38,406 nucleotides of DNA from an uncultured Collinsella sp. Its GTDB lineage: Bacteria; Actinomycetota; Coriobacteriia; Coriobacteriales; Coriobacteriaceae. Shown in pieces: positions 7,689 through 16,139 of the stretch. The stretch is from positions 1 through 38,406 of the forward strand of contig CABRFG010000011.1 of NCBI GenBank assembly GCA_902470095.1, read 5' to 3'. The notes under the pieces were generated by a model. The model searched no databases. It was given only the letters and a program-made list of their open reading frames with translations, and was not told where the DNA came from. Position 1 is the stretch's first letter. Each line of letters begins with the position of its first letter. The translations under genes were made by a program, and so were the position numbers.

Positions 7689-9068
7689 ATGGATACTCAG
7701 ATCCCAACATATTCCGATGACGAGCTGACCGCAGCGCTTGCCGAGCACCTGGCGTCGCTCGATCGCGACGACAGCTATCGCGTGGAGCGTGTACTTAAGC
7801 GCTCGTCCGTTGAAACAACCGAGCTCGTGTACTTTGAAGGAACCGGCGGTGGTTCGCTCGGCCCCTTTGTCCGTAAACGCATCGATGCTTCGGCTCAAAT
7901 CGGCGGGGCATACGGGCGTCTGTTTGCCGCTCAACGGGCGGGCAGACGTTTTGAGCACCTGCCCAGAATCGTCGATTGTCGTCGTGTGGGCGACGAGCTC
8001 AACGTGGTTATGGAATACATCGAAGGGGAGACGCTCGGGGCGCTGGTGGACCGTCTGGGAGCCACCCCCGATTATGCGCGTGAATTGTATCCTGCCCTAT
8101 GCGATGCCGTGGGCGAGCTCCACGCCGGTTTTGCAATAGCGGGGGAGACGTCGGCGCCGGTGATCCATCGCGACCTCAAGCCGTCGAATATCATCGTGAC
8201 AGGTGCCAACTATATGCCTGATGACGGCCTGACATTTTCATCGCTGGTGATTATCGACCTGGGGATCGCGCGCGTATGGCACGATGGCGCCGATGCCGAC
8301 ACCGTCAAGTTTGGGACACGGCCCTATGCGCCGTCCGAGCAGTATGGGTTTGGGCAGACGAGTGTGCGCAGCGACGTCTACGCACTTGGCGCTCTGTTGT
8401 TCTTCTGCTTGACGGGAGTCGACCCTAAACCAGGGCTCGACATGCGCGAGCAATGCGAGGCGCGCGGCATTCCCACTCCACTTACCGATGCCGTCTGCAT
8501 GTCGATGGCGCTCGACCCGGCCAAGCGTTTTGCGAGCGCGGAAGCGTTGGGACGGGCGACGCGCGCGGCATACGATCTAAGTCGCCCCGTGCGGCCTCCT
8601 GCGCCTGTGCTTGTCCGTACTCCGGCCTCGGAGACGGTGTTGACGCCCCAAGGGCTCCAGAACCCCACAGGGCTTCCTAGGCCTGCCGCCTCCACTGCAT
8701 GCGGTCTGCTCTCTCGCGTTCCGGAGTCTCTGGGGCGCATTTGGAATACGCTCGTCTGCTTCTCGCTGCTTGTGTTCTTTGTCGGAAGTCACTTTGCCGT
8801 CTTTCACCCCACGGGAGCAAACCAAAGCTACCCGACGTGGCTTCTCATAATCGAGTATTTTTTCTTTGTCGATGGCCTTATGGTGCTTATGCATTTTGCG
8901 CTGTTCGATAAGCGCCGTCTTCGTCGGCGATTCGTACTGCTCGACAGCTATCGCGGCAAGAAACTCGCGAAACTCTGGCTCAAGGCATTGGGTGTGCTGC
9001 TCCTATGCATGATCGTCATAGTCGCGGTTGCCAATGCGACCGGCGTCATCGATACTTCCGCCACCTAA
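7689..9068 (+). CDS. Membrane-anchored Ser/Thr protein kinase
   Basis: A Hanks-type kinase of about 459 residues. Seen motifs: candidate lysine in FVRKRID (about 63), HRDLKPSNII (160-169), DLG in place of DFG (190-192), YAPSEQYG activation segment (about 213-220), and SDVYALGALLFFCLTG. The glycine-rich loop is atypical. After a Pro/Thr-rich linker there are three hydrophobic segments (about 350-372, 385-405, 430-450), so the catalytic domain is cytoplasmic and membrane-tethered with no PASTA domains. The start is uncertain. ATG 7689 has GGAGG only 2 bases upstream, while GTG 7659 and ATGs 7677/7680 lack a site. It follows the XRE-like gene. Confidence 0.85.
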   Translation: MDTQIPTYSDDELTAALAEHLASLDRDDSYRVERVLKRSSVETTELVYFEGTGGGSLGPFVRKRIDASAQIGGAYGRLFAAQRAGRRFEHLPRIVDCRRVGDELNVVMEYIEGETLGALVDRLGATPDYARELYPALCDAVGELHAGFAIAGETSAPVIHRDLKPSNIIVTGANYMPDDGLTFSSLVIIDLGIARVWHDGADADTVKFGTRPYAPSEQYGFGQTSVRSDVYALGALLFFCLTGVDPKPGLDMREQCEARGIPTPLTDAVCMSMALDPAKRFASAEALGRATRAAYDLSRPVRPPAPVLVRTPASETVLTPQGLQNPTGLPRPAASTACGLLSRVPESLGRIWNTLVCFSLLVFFVGSHFAVFHPTGANQSYPTWLLIIEYFFFVDGLMVLMHFALFDKRRLRRRFVLLDSYRGKKLAKLWLKALGVLLLCMIVIVAVANATGVIDTSAT

Positions 9069-9072
9069 AAGA

Positions 9073-9095
9073 AAAGGGCCCCATTGGGGCCCTTT
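9073..9095. terminator. Bidirectional terminator
   Basis: Perfect 10-bp arms AAAGGGCCCC and GGGGCCCTTT flank a 3-nt loop between the convergent kinase and secreted protein genes. On the minus strand it is followed by TTTTCTTTT-like sequence, so it is strongest for the minus-strand gene. Confidence 0.85.
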
Positions 9096-9105
9096 GCAGT
9101 TGCAC

Positions 9106-10239
9106 TTAGATGCGGTTCATTTGAGCGGCGACTTTGTTGTACCAGTCCTGCCACGTGGGCGGGCAGTACTTTTTGGCCGCAGCCGGGGTAAGGGTGGAGC
9201 CGTAGTTGGCGCCCAGATAGGCAACGTGAGCGGAGATGCCCTCGCTCCAGCTGCCAAAGCTGCGCCAACCGCCGCCGCGGGCACTCCAGCCCCAGGCGTT
9301 GTAAGAATTGGCGCAATAAGCACCCTTGGTGCTCTCGATGCAGGCGATGGCGGGGGACCAACGGGGGTCGACACCGGTATTCCAAGCGGCGACGGCAAAG
9401 TTATAGCCCTGGCCTGCCATGGGGGAGCCGGCGAGATAATTGTCGATGCGGCCTGTCCACTCATTAATGAACGAATCGTAATCGGAGCTACCGGTATTGG
9501 CGTTGTTCACCGTGGTGTCGATGGTGGTGTTGGTGTTGGTGGCCTGGCTGCTGGAATTGCTGCCGCTTACGCCCTCGCCCGAGAGCTTCTCGGCGGCAGC
9601 GGCCTTATCGGCCTCAAGCTTGGCAAGCTCGGCGGCATTTTCCTGCTCGGCTTTTGCTTGTGCCTCGCTGCGGAGCTGCTGGGCCTGCGCCAGCGCATCC
9701 TCGGCGTTTTTCTGCTCTGCCTCAAGCTGAGACTTGGCCTGCTGAAGCTCGGCCTTGTTCTGCTCGAGTTCGGTTTGCATGTTATTGAGCTCTTCGATCT
9801 CGTCGACGCTCGAGCTCGTGATCTGGTTGGTGTATTTGCAGGTCGTGATGAACTCACCCAGGCTCTGCGCGTTGACCAGGAAGCTCACGATGGGATTGGT
9901 GCCCTTCTGATACTTGTACAGATCGCGCATGGCGGAGCTTGCCTTGGCCTGCTGATCGGGAAGCTTAGCCTCGATTTCCTCGATGCTTGCCTCATTGGAG
10001 TCAATCTGCTTTTGCAGGTCATCGAGTTTGGTACGGGCGTCGTTGTAGGCGCTCGTGGCGGCTTCGATCTTCTGCTGGGCTGCGGAAAGCTGGTCCTGCG
10101 TTGCCTGCGAGGCGGCATACGCCGCAACGGGGGAGAGCATCGGCGTGGCCGTCAGCGCAACGGCGAGCGCGGCGCTCGTGATGATACGAGCCGGCTTCGA
10201 CGCAATGAGCGCTGCGGTGCGATGATTCGAATGCTGCAT
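9106..10239 (-). CDS. Secreted coiled-coil protein with C-terminal lysozyme/transglycosylase-like domain
   Basis: A 377-residue exported protein with the start at 10239, preceded by AGAGGGA. The signal peptide covers about 1-43 (ALAVALTATPMLSPVAAYAA). Residues about 45-225 are a long coiled coil rich in Gln, Glu, Ala and Lys, resembling the N-terminal part of PcsB/CwlO-type wall hydrolases. A Ser/Asn/Thr-rich linker leads to a C-terminal domain (about 275-377) with WSPAIACIESTKG and NAWGWSARGGGWRSFGSWSE, which resembles lysozyme/glucosaminidase folds; the Glu in CIES is the likely acid. The probable role is peptidoglycan cleavage at division or growth sites. The exact bond cut is unknown. Confidence 0.8.
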   Translation of the reverse strand: MQHSNHRTAALIASKPARIITSAALAVALTATPMLSPVAAYAASQATQDQLSAAQQKIEAATSAYNDARTKLDDLQKQIDSNEASIEEIEAKLPDQQAKASSAMRDLYKYQKGTNPIVSFLVNAQSLGEFITTCKYTNQITSSSVDEIEELNNMQTELEQNKAELQQAKSQLEAEQKNAEDALAQAQQLRSEAQAKAEQENAAELAKLEADKAAAAEKLSGEGVSGSNSSSQATNTNTTIDTTVNNANTGSSDYDSFINEWTGRIDNYLAGSPMAGQGYNFAVAAWNTGVDPRWSPAIACIESTKGAYCANSYNAWGWSARGGGWRSFGSWSEGISAHVAYLGANYGSTLTPAAAKKYCPPTWQDWYNKVAAQMNRI

Positions 10240-10302
10240 CCAGTCCCTCTGCAATCAATCGTAGGTTATGGTTCGAACGGTATTCTACTACTGCTTTCGA
10301 CC

Positions 10303-10406
10303 TCAACTTGAACCTTAAAGGTCCCAAAGGGTCAAGTTGAACTTGAGGCTTTGGCTTTGACCTGCAGTTATGATGAATTGTTGAGAAACCATAGAGTTCA
10401 ACTTTA
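10303..10406. promoter_or_regulatory. Cluster of TCAACTTGA-type repeats upstream of the secreted protein
   Basis: TCAACTTGA (10303-10311) recurs inverted as TCAAGTTGA (10332-10340), and related half-sites lie at 10339-10346 (GAACTTGA) and 10398-10406 (TCAACTTTA). The cluster sits 64-170 bases upstream of the start at 10239. It looks like a set of regulator binding sites; the factor is unknown. Confidence 0.4.
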
Positions 10407-10473
10407 ACGTTACAGAGCCCTGTTTGAGAGGAGTTTTGGGCTGTAAAAGCCATCTCAACGTGGGGTTTTATAA

Positions 10474-11106
10474 CTATAGCGTGCCCTTCTGGCGAGCCTG
10501 CTCAATCTCTTCGAGGGCCTCGGCGGGGGTGAACGAACAGGTGCCGTCGCCGAGTTTGACTACCTGGATATCGTCGCCGGTATGGACCTCTCTGCCCTTT
10601 AGTACCACGCCGAAAACGCCCTCGTGGGGAAAGATACAGTCGCCGGCGAGATAGTAGATGGCGCAACGGGTGTGGCAGACCTTGCCGATTTGGCTGATTT
10701 CGACCAGGACATCGTTGCCAATCTTGAGCTGCGTTCCCAGGGGGAGCGAGAGCAGGTTGATGCCCTGGGTTGTGAAGTTCTCGCCAAAGTCGCCCTCGTG
10801 CACATCGAGCCCGCGCGTCTGCGCCGTCTGGATGGACTCTGCGGCCAAAAAGGAAACCTGACGGTGCCAATGCCCGGCGTGCGCATCGGAGGCGAGGCCA
10901 AACTGCTCGATGACGGTGTCGTGCCCGTCGGCGACGGGTGACTTACGCGTGCCTTTGTGCTCCGACGTGTTGATTGAGACGATACGGGCAGGCCCGTTGT
11001 AGGCGTCGTTTGCCGTGCACAGGGGAGCGGTCGCTTTCGCACGTTCCGCCAGCTCGCGCCTCGCGGCATTGAGGATGGGATTATCGGTCGGATGGTCTTG
11101 GGGCAC
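10474..11106 (-). CDS. MOSC domain protein
   Basis: A 210-residue protein with a GTG start at 11106 and GAAAGG upstream. The MOSC core runs through HKGTRKSP, DAHAGHWHRQVSFLA, GDFGENFTTQGI and LLSLPLGTQLKIG to the conserved cysteine region ISQIGKVCHTRCAIYYLAGD. MOSC domains occur in molybdenum cofactor sulfurases and in stand-alone proteins thought to carry sulfur or handle molybdenum cofactor. No molybdenum genes lie nearby, so the substrate is unknown. It is followed by the upstream region of the secreted protein and appears monocistronic. Confidence 0.88.
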   Translation of the reverse strand: MPQDHPTDNPILNAARRELAERAKATAPLCTANDAYNGPARIVSINTSEHKGTRKSPVADGHDTVIEQFGLASDAHAGHWHRQVSFLAAESIQTAQTRGLDVHEGDFGENFTTQGINLLSLPLGTQLKIGNDVLVEISQIGKVCHTRCAIYYLAGDCIFPHEGVFGVVLKGREVHTGDDIQVVKLGDGTCSFTPAEALEEIEQARQKGTL

Positions 11107-11328
11107 GTGTGCGCCTTTCGCTCGAAGATGTCAATACGCTGAATCCTACAACAACGGTAGGTTCATTGCCCATTGTCATACAACGGTGAGCGCCGTCTTC
11201 GTGCTGGACGATTGCGTCGATTGCCATAGATACGGTGGAGCTTTGGGCGCCGGCGGCTTGGCACGCTAGAATAAATCAGTTGCGCAAAGACCGCCCGTTG
11301 TGTGGGCAGTTCATGATAGGAAGTTTCC

Positions 11329-12585
11329 ATGGCATTGCAATTTACAGAGCGCGAGTTCATTCCCGTGCTGCTTGGTGGCGACATCAACGCCTATTCGGTG
11401 GCGCGCGCCTTCTACGAGGAGTACCAGGTCAAGAGTCTGGTCTTTGGCAAGTATCAGACGGGTCCCGCGTACCGCAGCCAGATTATCGACTACACGCCCA
11501 ACGTGGATATCGACACCATGCCCGTGATGCTCAAAACCGTCAACGGCATTGCCCAAGCGCATGCCGACAAGACTATTGTCCTTGTGGGCTGCGGCGACAA
11601 CTATGTCGCTCTCGTGGCTCAAGCCAAGGATGCTCATGAGCTGGCGGATAACATCGTCGCTCCCTACGCGCCCTACAGCATGCTCGAGCAGTGCCAGAAG
11701 AAGGAGATCTTCTACGAGCTGTGCGAGAAGCATTGCGTGCCCTATCCGCACACGTTTACCTTTACCAAGGCGATGCTCAATGCCCAGGGTGAGGCGCCTG
11801 CCGAAGTGCTCGACCAGATCGATTTTCCTTACCCGATGATTCTGAAGCCTTCTGACGGCATCATGTGGTGGCAGCATGAGTTCGAGGGCCAGAAGAAGGC
11901 CTATGAGATTGCCGACCGCGCCGAGCTGGAACAGGTCATTCGCGACTCGTATGCCAGCGGCTACACCGACGACCTGATCTTGCAGGATCGCGTGCCCGGC
12001 AACGACGAGTACATGCGCGTGCTCACCAGCTATTCCGACCGCAACGGTAAGGTCCGCATGATGTGCCTGGGCCATGTGCTGCTCGAGGAGCATCAGCCCC
12101 ACGGTGTCGGCAACCATGCCTGTATCATTACCGAGCCCAACGACGAGCTCATGGGCGGCGTGCGCAAGTTGCTCGAGGACCTTCACTTTGTGGGCTATTC
12201 CAACTTTGACGTAAAGTACGACGAGCGCGACGGCTCGTTTAAGTTCTTCGATTTCAACACGCGCCAGGGCCGCAGCAACTACTACGTTACCAACAGCGGC
12301 TTTAACGTTGCCAAGTATGTGGTGGACGAGTATGTGTTCAACCGTCCGTTTGAGCCGGAGTTTGTGACGGCTCAGGACGAGGCCCTGTGGATGGTCGTCC
12401 CCATGGGCGTCGTCGACAAGTACGTCAAGGATCCCGAGCTGCGCGCTAAGGTGCATCGCCTGGACAAGGAAGGCAAGGGCGCCGACCCTTCGTTTATGAA
12501 GGGCGACTTTGTCTTTAACCGCTGGCTGCGCATGTGGCACACCAAGCTGCGCCACTTTAAGCTGTTCAAGACGTATTACAAGTAG
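11329..12585 (+). CDS. ATP-grasp carboxylate-amine ligase, D-aspartate ligase-like
   Basis: A 418-residue ATP-grasp enzyme. Features seen: N-terminal pre-ATP-grasp domain with VLLGGDINAYSVARAF, ATP-binding strand YPMILKPSDGIMWW (about 166-179), DLILQDRVPGNDEYM, and metal-binding FFDFNTRQGRSNYY (about 305-318). The start follows GATAGGAAG. The closest family known to me is that of D-aspartate ligases, which add D-Asp to the stem-peptide diamino acid to make the peptidoglycan cross-bridge. The next gene is an aspartate racemase, 84 bases on, which would supply D-Asp. The context makes this function likely. Other amide ligases of the same fold remain possible. Confidence 0.8.
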   Translation: MALQFTEREFIPVLLGGDINAYSVARAFYEEYQVKSLVFGKYQTGPAYRSQIIDYTPNVDIDTMPVMLKTVNGIAQAHADKTIVLVGCGDNYVALVAQAKDAHELADNIVAPYAPYSMLEQCQKKEIFYELCEKHCVPYPHTFTFTKAMLNAQGEAPAEVLDQIDFPYPMILKPSDGIMWWQHEFEGQKKAYEIADRAELEQVIRDSYASGYTDDLILQDRVPGNDEYMRVLTSYSDRNGKVRMMCLGHVLLEEHQPHGVGNHACIITEPNDELMGGVRKLLEDLHFVGYSNFDVKYDERDGSFKFFDFNTRQGRSNYYVTNSGFNVAKYVVDEYVFNRPFEPEFVTAQDEALWMVVPMGVVDKYVKDPELRAKVHRLDKEGKGADPSFMKGDFVFNRWLRMWHTKLRHFKLFKTYYK

Positions 12586-12669
12586 ATGAGCGCGGCGCCC
12601 GTCCGGTTTGCATCGGGCGGGCGCGGGTATGATACGCGCAATTGCGCAAGCGTCACCAAGGAGGCGGCG

Positions 12670-13416
12670 ATGGAAAAGCTGGGAGTTATCGGCGGCATGG
12701 GCGCCGAGGCCACGTCGTATTACTACGACCAGGTGGTGCGTCATACGGCTGCTGCCTGCGATCAGGAACATATCGACATGGTGGTACTCTCCAAGTCGAC
12801 CATGCCCGACCGCACGCTGGCCATTAAGACCGGCGAGCATGCCAAACTGCTGGCGACCATGAAAGAGTGCGCCCAGGCACTCGAGTCGCTGGGCTGTGCA
12901 CACATTGCCATTCCCTGCAACACGTCACACTACTTCTATGACCAGATCCAGTCGTTTACGAAGGTGCCGATTATCCACATGCCGCGTGAGTCGGTGCGCT
13001 ATGCTCTGGCCGGTGCGGTGATGGGGGAGTGCGAGTTCGACCCCAACCTGAGTATGCCGGCCGAGCCGGTGCATAAGATCGGCATCATGGGCACCGATGG
13101 CACCGTGGGCGCGGGCGTCTACGGCCGCGAATGTAAGGCTGCGGGTGTTGAGGTCGTCTATCCCAGCGAGAAACGTCAGAACGATGTGATGTCGCTTATC
13201 TACGATGATGTGAAGGCCGGACGTGAGCCCGATATGGATAAGTTCGACCGCGTGATGTGGGAGTTCGCCCGTAGCGGCTGCGACCGCGTCATTCTGGCCT
13301 GCACCGAGCTATCGGTGCTGCAAAAGTACCGAGAGATGCCCGAGATCACCCTCGACGCCATGGACGTCCTGGTGCGTGAATCCATCATCCGCAGCGACGC
13401 TCCCTACCGCCTCTAG
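12670..13416 (+). CDS. Aspartate/glutamate racemase family protein
   Basis: A 248-residue cofactor-independent racemase with the start at 12670, preceded by AAGGAGG at 5 bases. The upstream in-frame ATG at 12586 would add an unrelated 28 residues. It begins MEKLGVIGGMGAEATSYYYD, and both catalytic cysteines are present: PCNTSHYF (about residue 83) and LACTELSVL (about 200). The family interconverts L- and D-aspartate (or glutamate). Its position directly after the ATP-grasp ligase suggests that it makes D-aspartate for the cell wall. Confidence 0.9.
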   Translation: MEKLGVIGGMGAEATSYYYDQVVRHTAAACDQEHIDMVVLSKSTMPDRTLAIKTGEHAKLLATMKECAQALESLGCAHIAIPCNTSHYFYDQIQSFTKVPIIHMPRESVRYALAGAVMGECEFDPNLSMPAEPVHKIGIMGTDGTVGAGVYGRECKAAGVEVVYPSEKRQNDVMSLIYDDVKAGREPDMDKFDRVMWEFARSGCDRVILACTELSVLQKYREMPEITLDAMDVLVRESIIRSDAPYRL

Positions 13417-13475
13417 CTTCCGACCCGCCAAAAAGGGACAGGTTAATTTTGGTAGGTTTTATCTGGTGAAACAGT

Positions 13476-13512
13476 AAAGGCCTCGGCTCGTTTGGTGCGA
13501 GCCGAGGCCTTT
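13476..13512. terminator. Strong bidirectional terminator
   Basis: Perfect 15-bp arms (13476-13490 and 13498-13512) with a 7-nt loop and A/T ends lie between the convergent racemase and ecfT genes. They should stop transcription in both directions. Confidence 0.92.
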
Positions 13513-13541
13513 TGCGTTGGGCGGTTGCTGTCGGTGGTGAA

Positions 13542-14321
13542 CTAGAACAGGAAGCCGATGGCGATGAGGGCGATGCTGACGATGAGCACGGCGATGTCTA
13601 GGCCCCTGATGGGGTAGCGCTTGTACGAGCTGGCGCGCGTACGCAGATAGAAGCCGCGCTGTTCTGCCGCCAAGGCTGTGGCATCGGTCTTGCCCACGCT
13701 CGAGATGAGCAGCGGCACGCACAGTGGCAGCATGAGCTTAAGCTTCTTGATGGGGTTCTTGGTGTCGTACTCGACGCCGCGTGCGGTCTGCGCCTCCATG
13801 ATGGCGTTCATCTCTTGACCAAACACCGGCACGAAGCGCAGCGCCGTGGTAAAGGTGAAGGCATAGCGATACGGCACGTGCAGCACCTCGACGCAGGCGT
13901 TGGCAAGGTCGTTGAGCTTGGTCACCATGAGCATGAGGATGAGTGGTAACGCCACACCCAGCAGGCGCAGGCAGGCCTTCGATCCTGTGATGAGGCCCGT
14001 GTCGGTGATGAAACCCCACACCACGTTGCCATCGCGCATAAAGGCCAGCTGGAGCACCAGCATGATAAGCGCGAGCGGAATCAGCAACTTGAGCAGCGAG
14101 AGCAGACGGTCGACGACGCCGGCATAGGCGCCCAGTGCAAGGGTGAGTGCCAAAAAGCCCAGCAGCGCCACGTAGGTGTCGGACAAAAAGATGCCGATGA
14201 TGATGGCGGCGGCGAGGCCCAGTTTGACGACGGGGTTCAGGCGATGCAGCAGCGTATCGCCCGGCATGTAGTCGATGACGTTAACCACGGTGGACCATCT
14301 CCTTGGTAATTCGAACGACAT
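13542..14321 (-). CDS. ecfT: ECF transporter transmembrane subunit EcfT
   Basis: A membrane coupling protein of up to 259 residues. It opens with the family signature YMPGDTLLHRLNPVVKL, has five or so hydrophobic segments, and carries the two cytoplasmic coupling helices with ARG-type motifs (AQTARGVEY and AAEQRGFYL) that contact the ATPases. It is last in the operon S, A-A', T. Two starts are possible. ATG 14321 (GAGG at 6 bases) overlaps ecfA by 41 bases. GTG 14288 (AAGGAG at 10 bases) gives an 8-base overlap and a more typical N-terminus. Translation is probably coupled either way. Confidence 0.93.
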   Translation of the reverse strand: MSFELPRRWSTVVNVIDYMPGDTLLHRLNPVVKLGLAAAIIIGIFLSDTYVALLGFLALTLALGAYAGVVDRLLSLLKLLIPLALIMLVLQLAFMRDGNVVWGFITDTGLITGSKACLRLLGVALPLILMLMVTKLNDLANACVEVLHVPYRYAFTFTTALRFVPVFGQEMNAIMEAQTARGVEYDTKNPIKKLKLMLPLCVPLLISSVGKTDATALAAEQRGFYLRTRASSYKRYPIRGLDIAVLIVSIALIAIGFLF

Positions 14322-16032
14322 CGGTGACCTCGCTCACCTGCGCAAAAGCGGGCGAGACGGAAGATGCCAGACGGCGCGAGAGTTCGATGACCTGGGGCGG
14401 CTCAACGTAGGCATGCTGCATGAGTTCGATGTTCGAGAACAGCTCGTGCGTGCGGCCGCGGTCGAGGATGCGACCGTCGGCCATTACCACAATGCGCTCG
14501 GCAAAATCCGAGACGACTTCCATATCGTGGCAGACCATGATGACGGCGCAACCGCGCTCGGCCATGGTGCGTACCGTTTCCATCACGGTCATGCACTCAC
14601 GGTAGTCCAAGCCGCTCGTGGGCTCGTCGAGCACGACGATCTTGGGCTCAACCACTACGACGGAGGCAAGTGCCACCATTTGTCGCTGGCCACGCGAAAG
14701 CGAGAACGGTGCCTCGTCGGCGGGCAGACCAAAGCGGTCGATGACCAGCTGGGCGCGACGCAGAGCCTCGGCACGGTCCATGCCGCCCAGCTCCAAGCCA
14801 AAGGCGACCTCGTCGAGCACGGTATCCTTGCAGATCTGGCGGTCGGGGTTTTGGAAGAGCGTTGCGACCTCGCGGGCGATACGGCTCGTGGGGACCGCGG
14901 CAGTATCCAGGCCCGTAACGCGCACGCTGCCCGAGGCGGGCTTAAGCAGGCCCGTGAGCAGCTTGGTGAGCGTGGTCTTGCCGGCACCGTTCTGGCCGAC
15001 GATGCCCACGAGCTCGCCAGGATAGAGCGTCAGGCTAAGGTCGTGTACGGCGGCGCCGCCATTGGGATAGGCAAACTCAACATGGTCGAAGGTGAGTACG
15101 GGTTCGGCGTCCTTGGCATGAGGACGCAACGACGGTGCATGCGGGGAACCGGTGGGCGCCTGGGCTTCGATGGCCGCGTGTGCGGGGTCGACGATGCCCG
15201 AAATCAGGAGCTCAGCCTCATCGACATCCAAGCAGGGGGTACCGCTTACCATGCCATCGGCCTCGAGGCTATTGAAGATACGCGTGACGCGAGGGCAGTC
15301 GACGCCGATGGCACGGAGCTCGTCGGCATGCGCGAAGACCTCGTGTGGCTCGCCCTGCAGCGCAATTTCGCCATGGTTGAGCACGAGCACGCGGTTGCAG
15401 TACTCCGAGAGCAGAGCGACCTTTTGCTCAACGACGACGATGGTGATTCCAAGTACGCGGTTTGCCTCACGCAGCGTCTCGAAGACCAATGTGGAGCTGG
15501 CGGGGTCGAGTGCCGCGGTGGGCTCGTCGAGAACCAAGACGCGCGGACGCATGGCGAGGATGGCGGCGATGGCTACCTTTTGCTTCTGTCCGCCCGAGAG
15601 GGTTGCGATCTCGCGGTCGCGCAGGTCGCTGATGCCGACGGTCTCGAGCGTTTCGCTCACGCGCTGCTCGATCTGGTCGTGGGGAACGCCAAAGTTCTCG
15701 AGGCCAAAGAGCATCTCGTCCTCGACGATCGAAGCGACCATCTGCGTGTCGATATCCTGTAGCACACTGCCGACGATTTGCGACACGTCGGTGAGCGAGA
15801 CTTCGCAGGTGTCGTGGCCGTCGACCATGACGGACCCAAAGAACGTGCCGGTGTAGTGGTGGGGCACGGCGCCCGACAGGCAGGCGGCAAGCGTGGACTT
15901 GCCGGCGCCCGAGGGCCCGATGATGCCGATGAAATCTCCCTTGTTCACGCTGAGCGAGATGTGGCTGAGCGCCTGCTCGGTCTGCGTGCCATAGGAGAAC
16001 GAGACATCGTCGACGTTGATGATCGTTTCCAT
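14281..16032 (-). CDS. ecfA: ECF transporter ATPase, two fused ATP-binding domains
   Basis: A 583-residue protein made of two ABC ATPase domains in one chain. Domain 1 has Walker A GPSGAGKS (about 40-47), LSGGQ and LVLDEPTAAL. Domain 2 has GQNGAGKT, a variant signature LSRGQ and VVLDEPTSGL. A linker rich in Ala, Pro and His joins them (about 280-320). It should energise substrate uptake with EcfT and the S subunit, replacing the usual EcfA1/EcfA2 heterodimer. The gene lies between the S and T genes. A 14-bp-arm palindrome separates it from the S gene. Confidence 0.94.
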   Translation of the reverse strand: METIINVDDVSFSYGTQTEQALSHISLSVNKGDFIGIIGPSGAGKSTLAACLSGAVPHHYTGTFFGSVMVDGHDTCEVSLTDVSQIVGSVLQDIDTQMVASIVEDEMLFGLENFGVPHDQIEQRVSETLETVGISDLRDREIATLSGGQKQKVAIAAILAMRPRVLVLDEPTAALDPASSTLVFETLREANRVLGITIVVVEQKVALLSEYCNRVLVLNHGEIALQGEPHEVFAHADELRAIGVDCPRVTRIFNSLEADGMVSGTPCLDVDEAELLISGIVDPAHAAIEAQAPTGSPHAPSLRPHAKDAEPVLTFDHVEFAYPNGGAAVHDLSLTLYPGELVGIVGQNGAGKTTLTKLLTGLLKPASGSVRVTGLDTAAVPTSRIAREVATLFQNPDRQICKDTVLDEVAFGLELGGMDRAEALRRAQLVIDRFGLPADEAPFSLSRGQRQMVALASVVVVEPKIVVLDEPTSGLDYRECMTVMETVRTMAERGCAVIMVCHDMEVVSDFAERIVVMADGRILDRGRTHELFSNIELMQHAYVEPPQVIELSRRLASSVSPAFAQVSEVTDVVRITKEMVHRG

Positions 16033-16050
16033 GGATACCTTTCATAGTCA

Positions 16051-16107
16051 TTGGGGACGTTCTTTAATGACTAGTCGTTTAAGAACGTCCCCAAGAGCTA
16101 GTCGTTT
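16051..16107. repeat. Palindrome and repeat inside the ECF operon
   Basis: Perfect 14-bp arms (16051-16064 and 16081-16094) enclose GACTAGTC (16069-16076). CTAGTCGTTT occurs twice, at 16071-16080 and 16098-16107, and the second copy leads into a degenerate GGGACAGTCTTT. It lies 18 bases upstream of ecfA and 32 bases after the S gene. It could be a REP-like element or an mRNA processing/stability hairpin. No T-run is seen on the minus strand. Confidence 0.6.
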
Positions 16108-16139
16108 GGGACAGTCTTTGCTGGTGGGGCAGCGATGAG

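Noticed and set aside
11311..12903. 530-codon open frame antisense to the ATP-grasp ligase
   Set aside because: It mirrors a well-supported gene, has no recognisable motifs and no ribosome binding site. Long antisense frames are common in GC-rich coding DNA.
14275..15762. 495-codon open frame antisense to the fused ECF ATPase
   Set aside because: The minus strand shows two complete ABC domains; the plus-strand frame is a compositional shadow.
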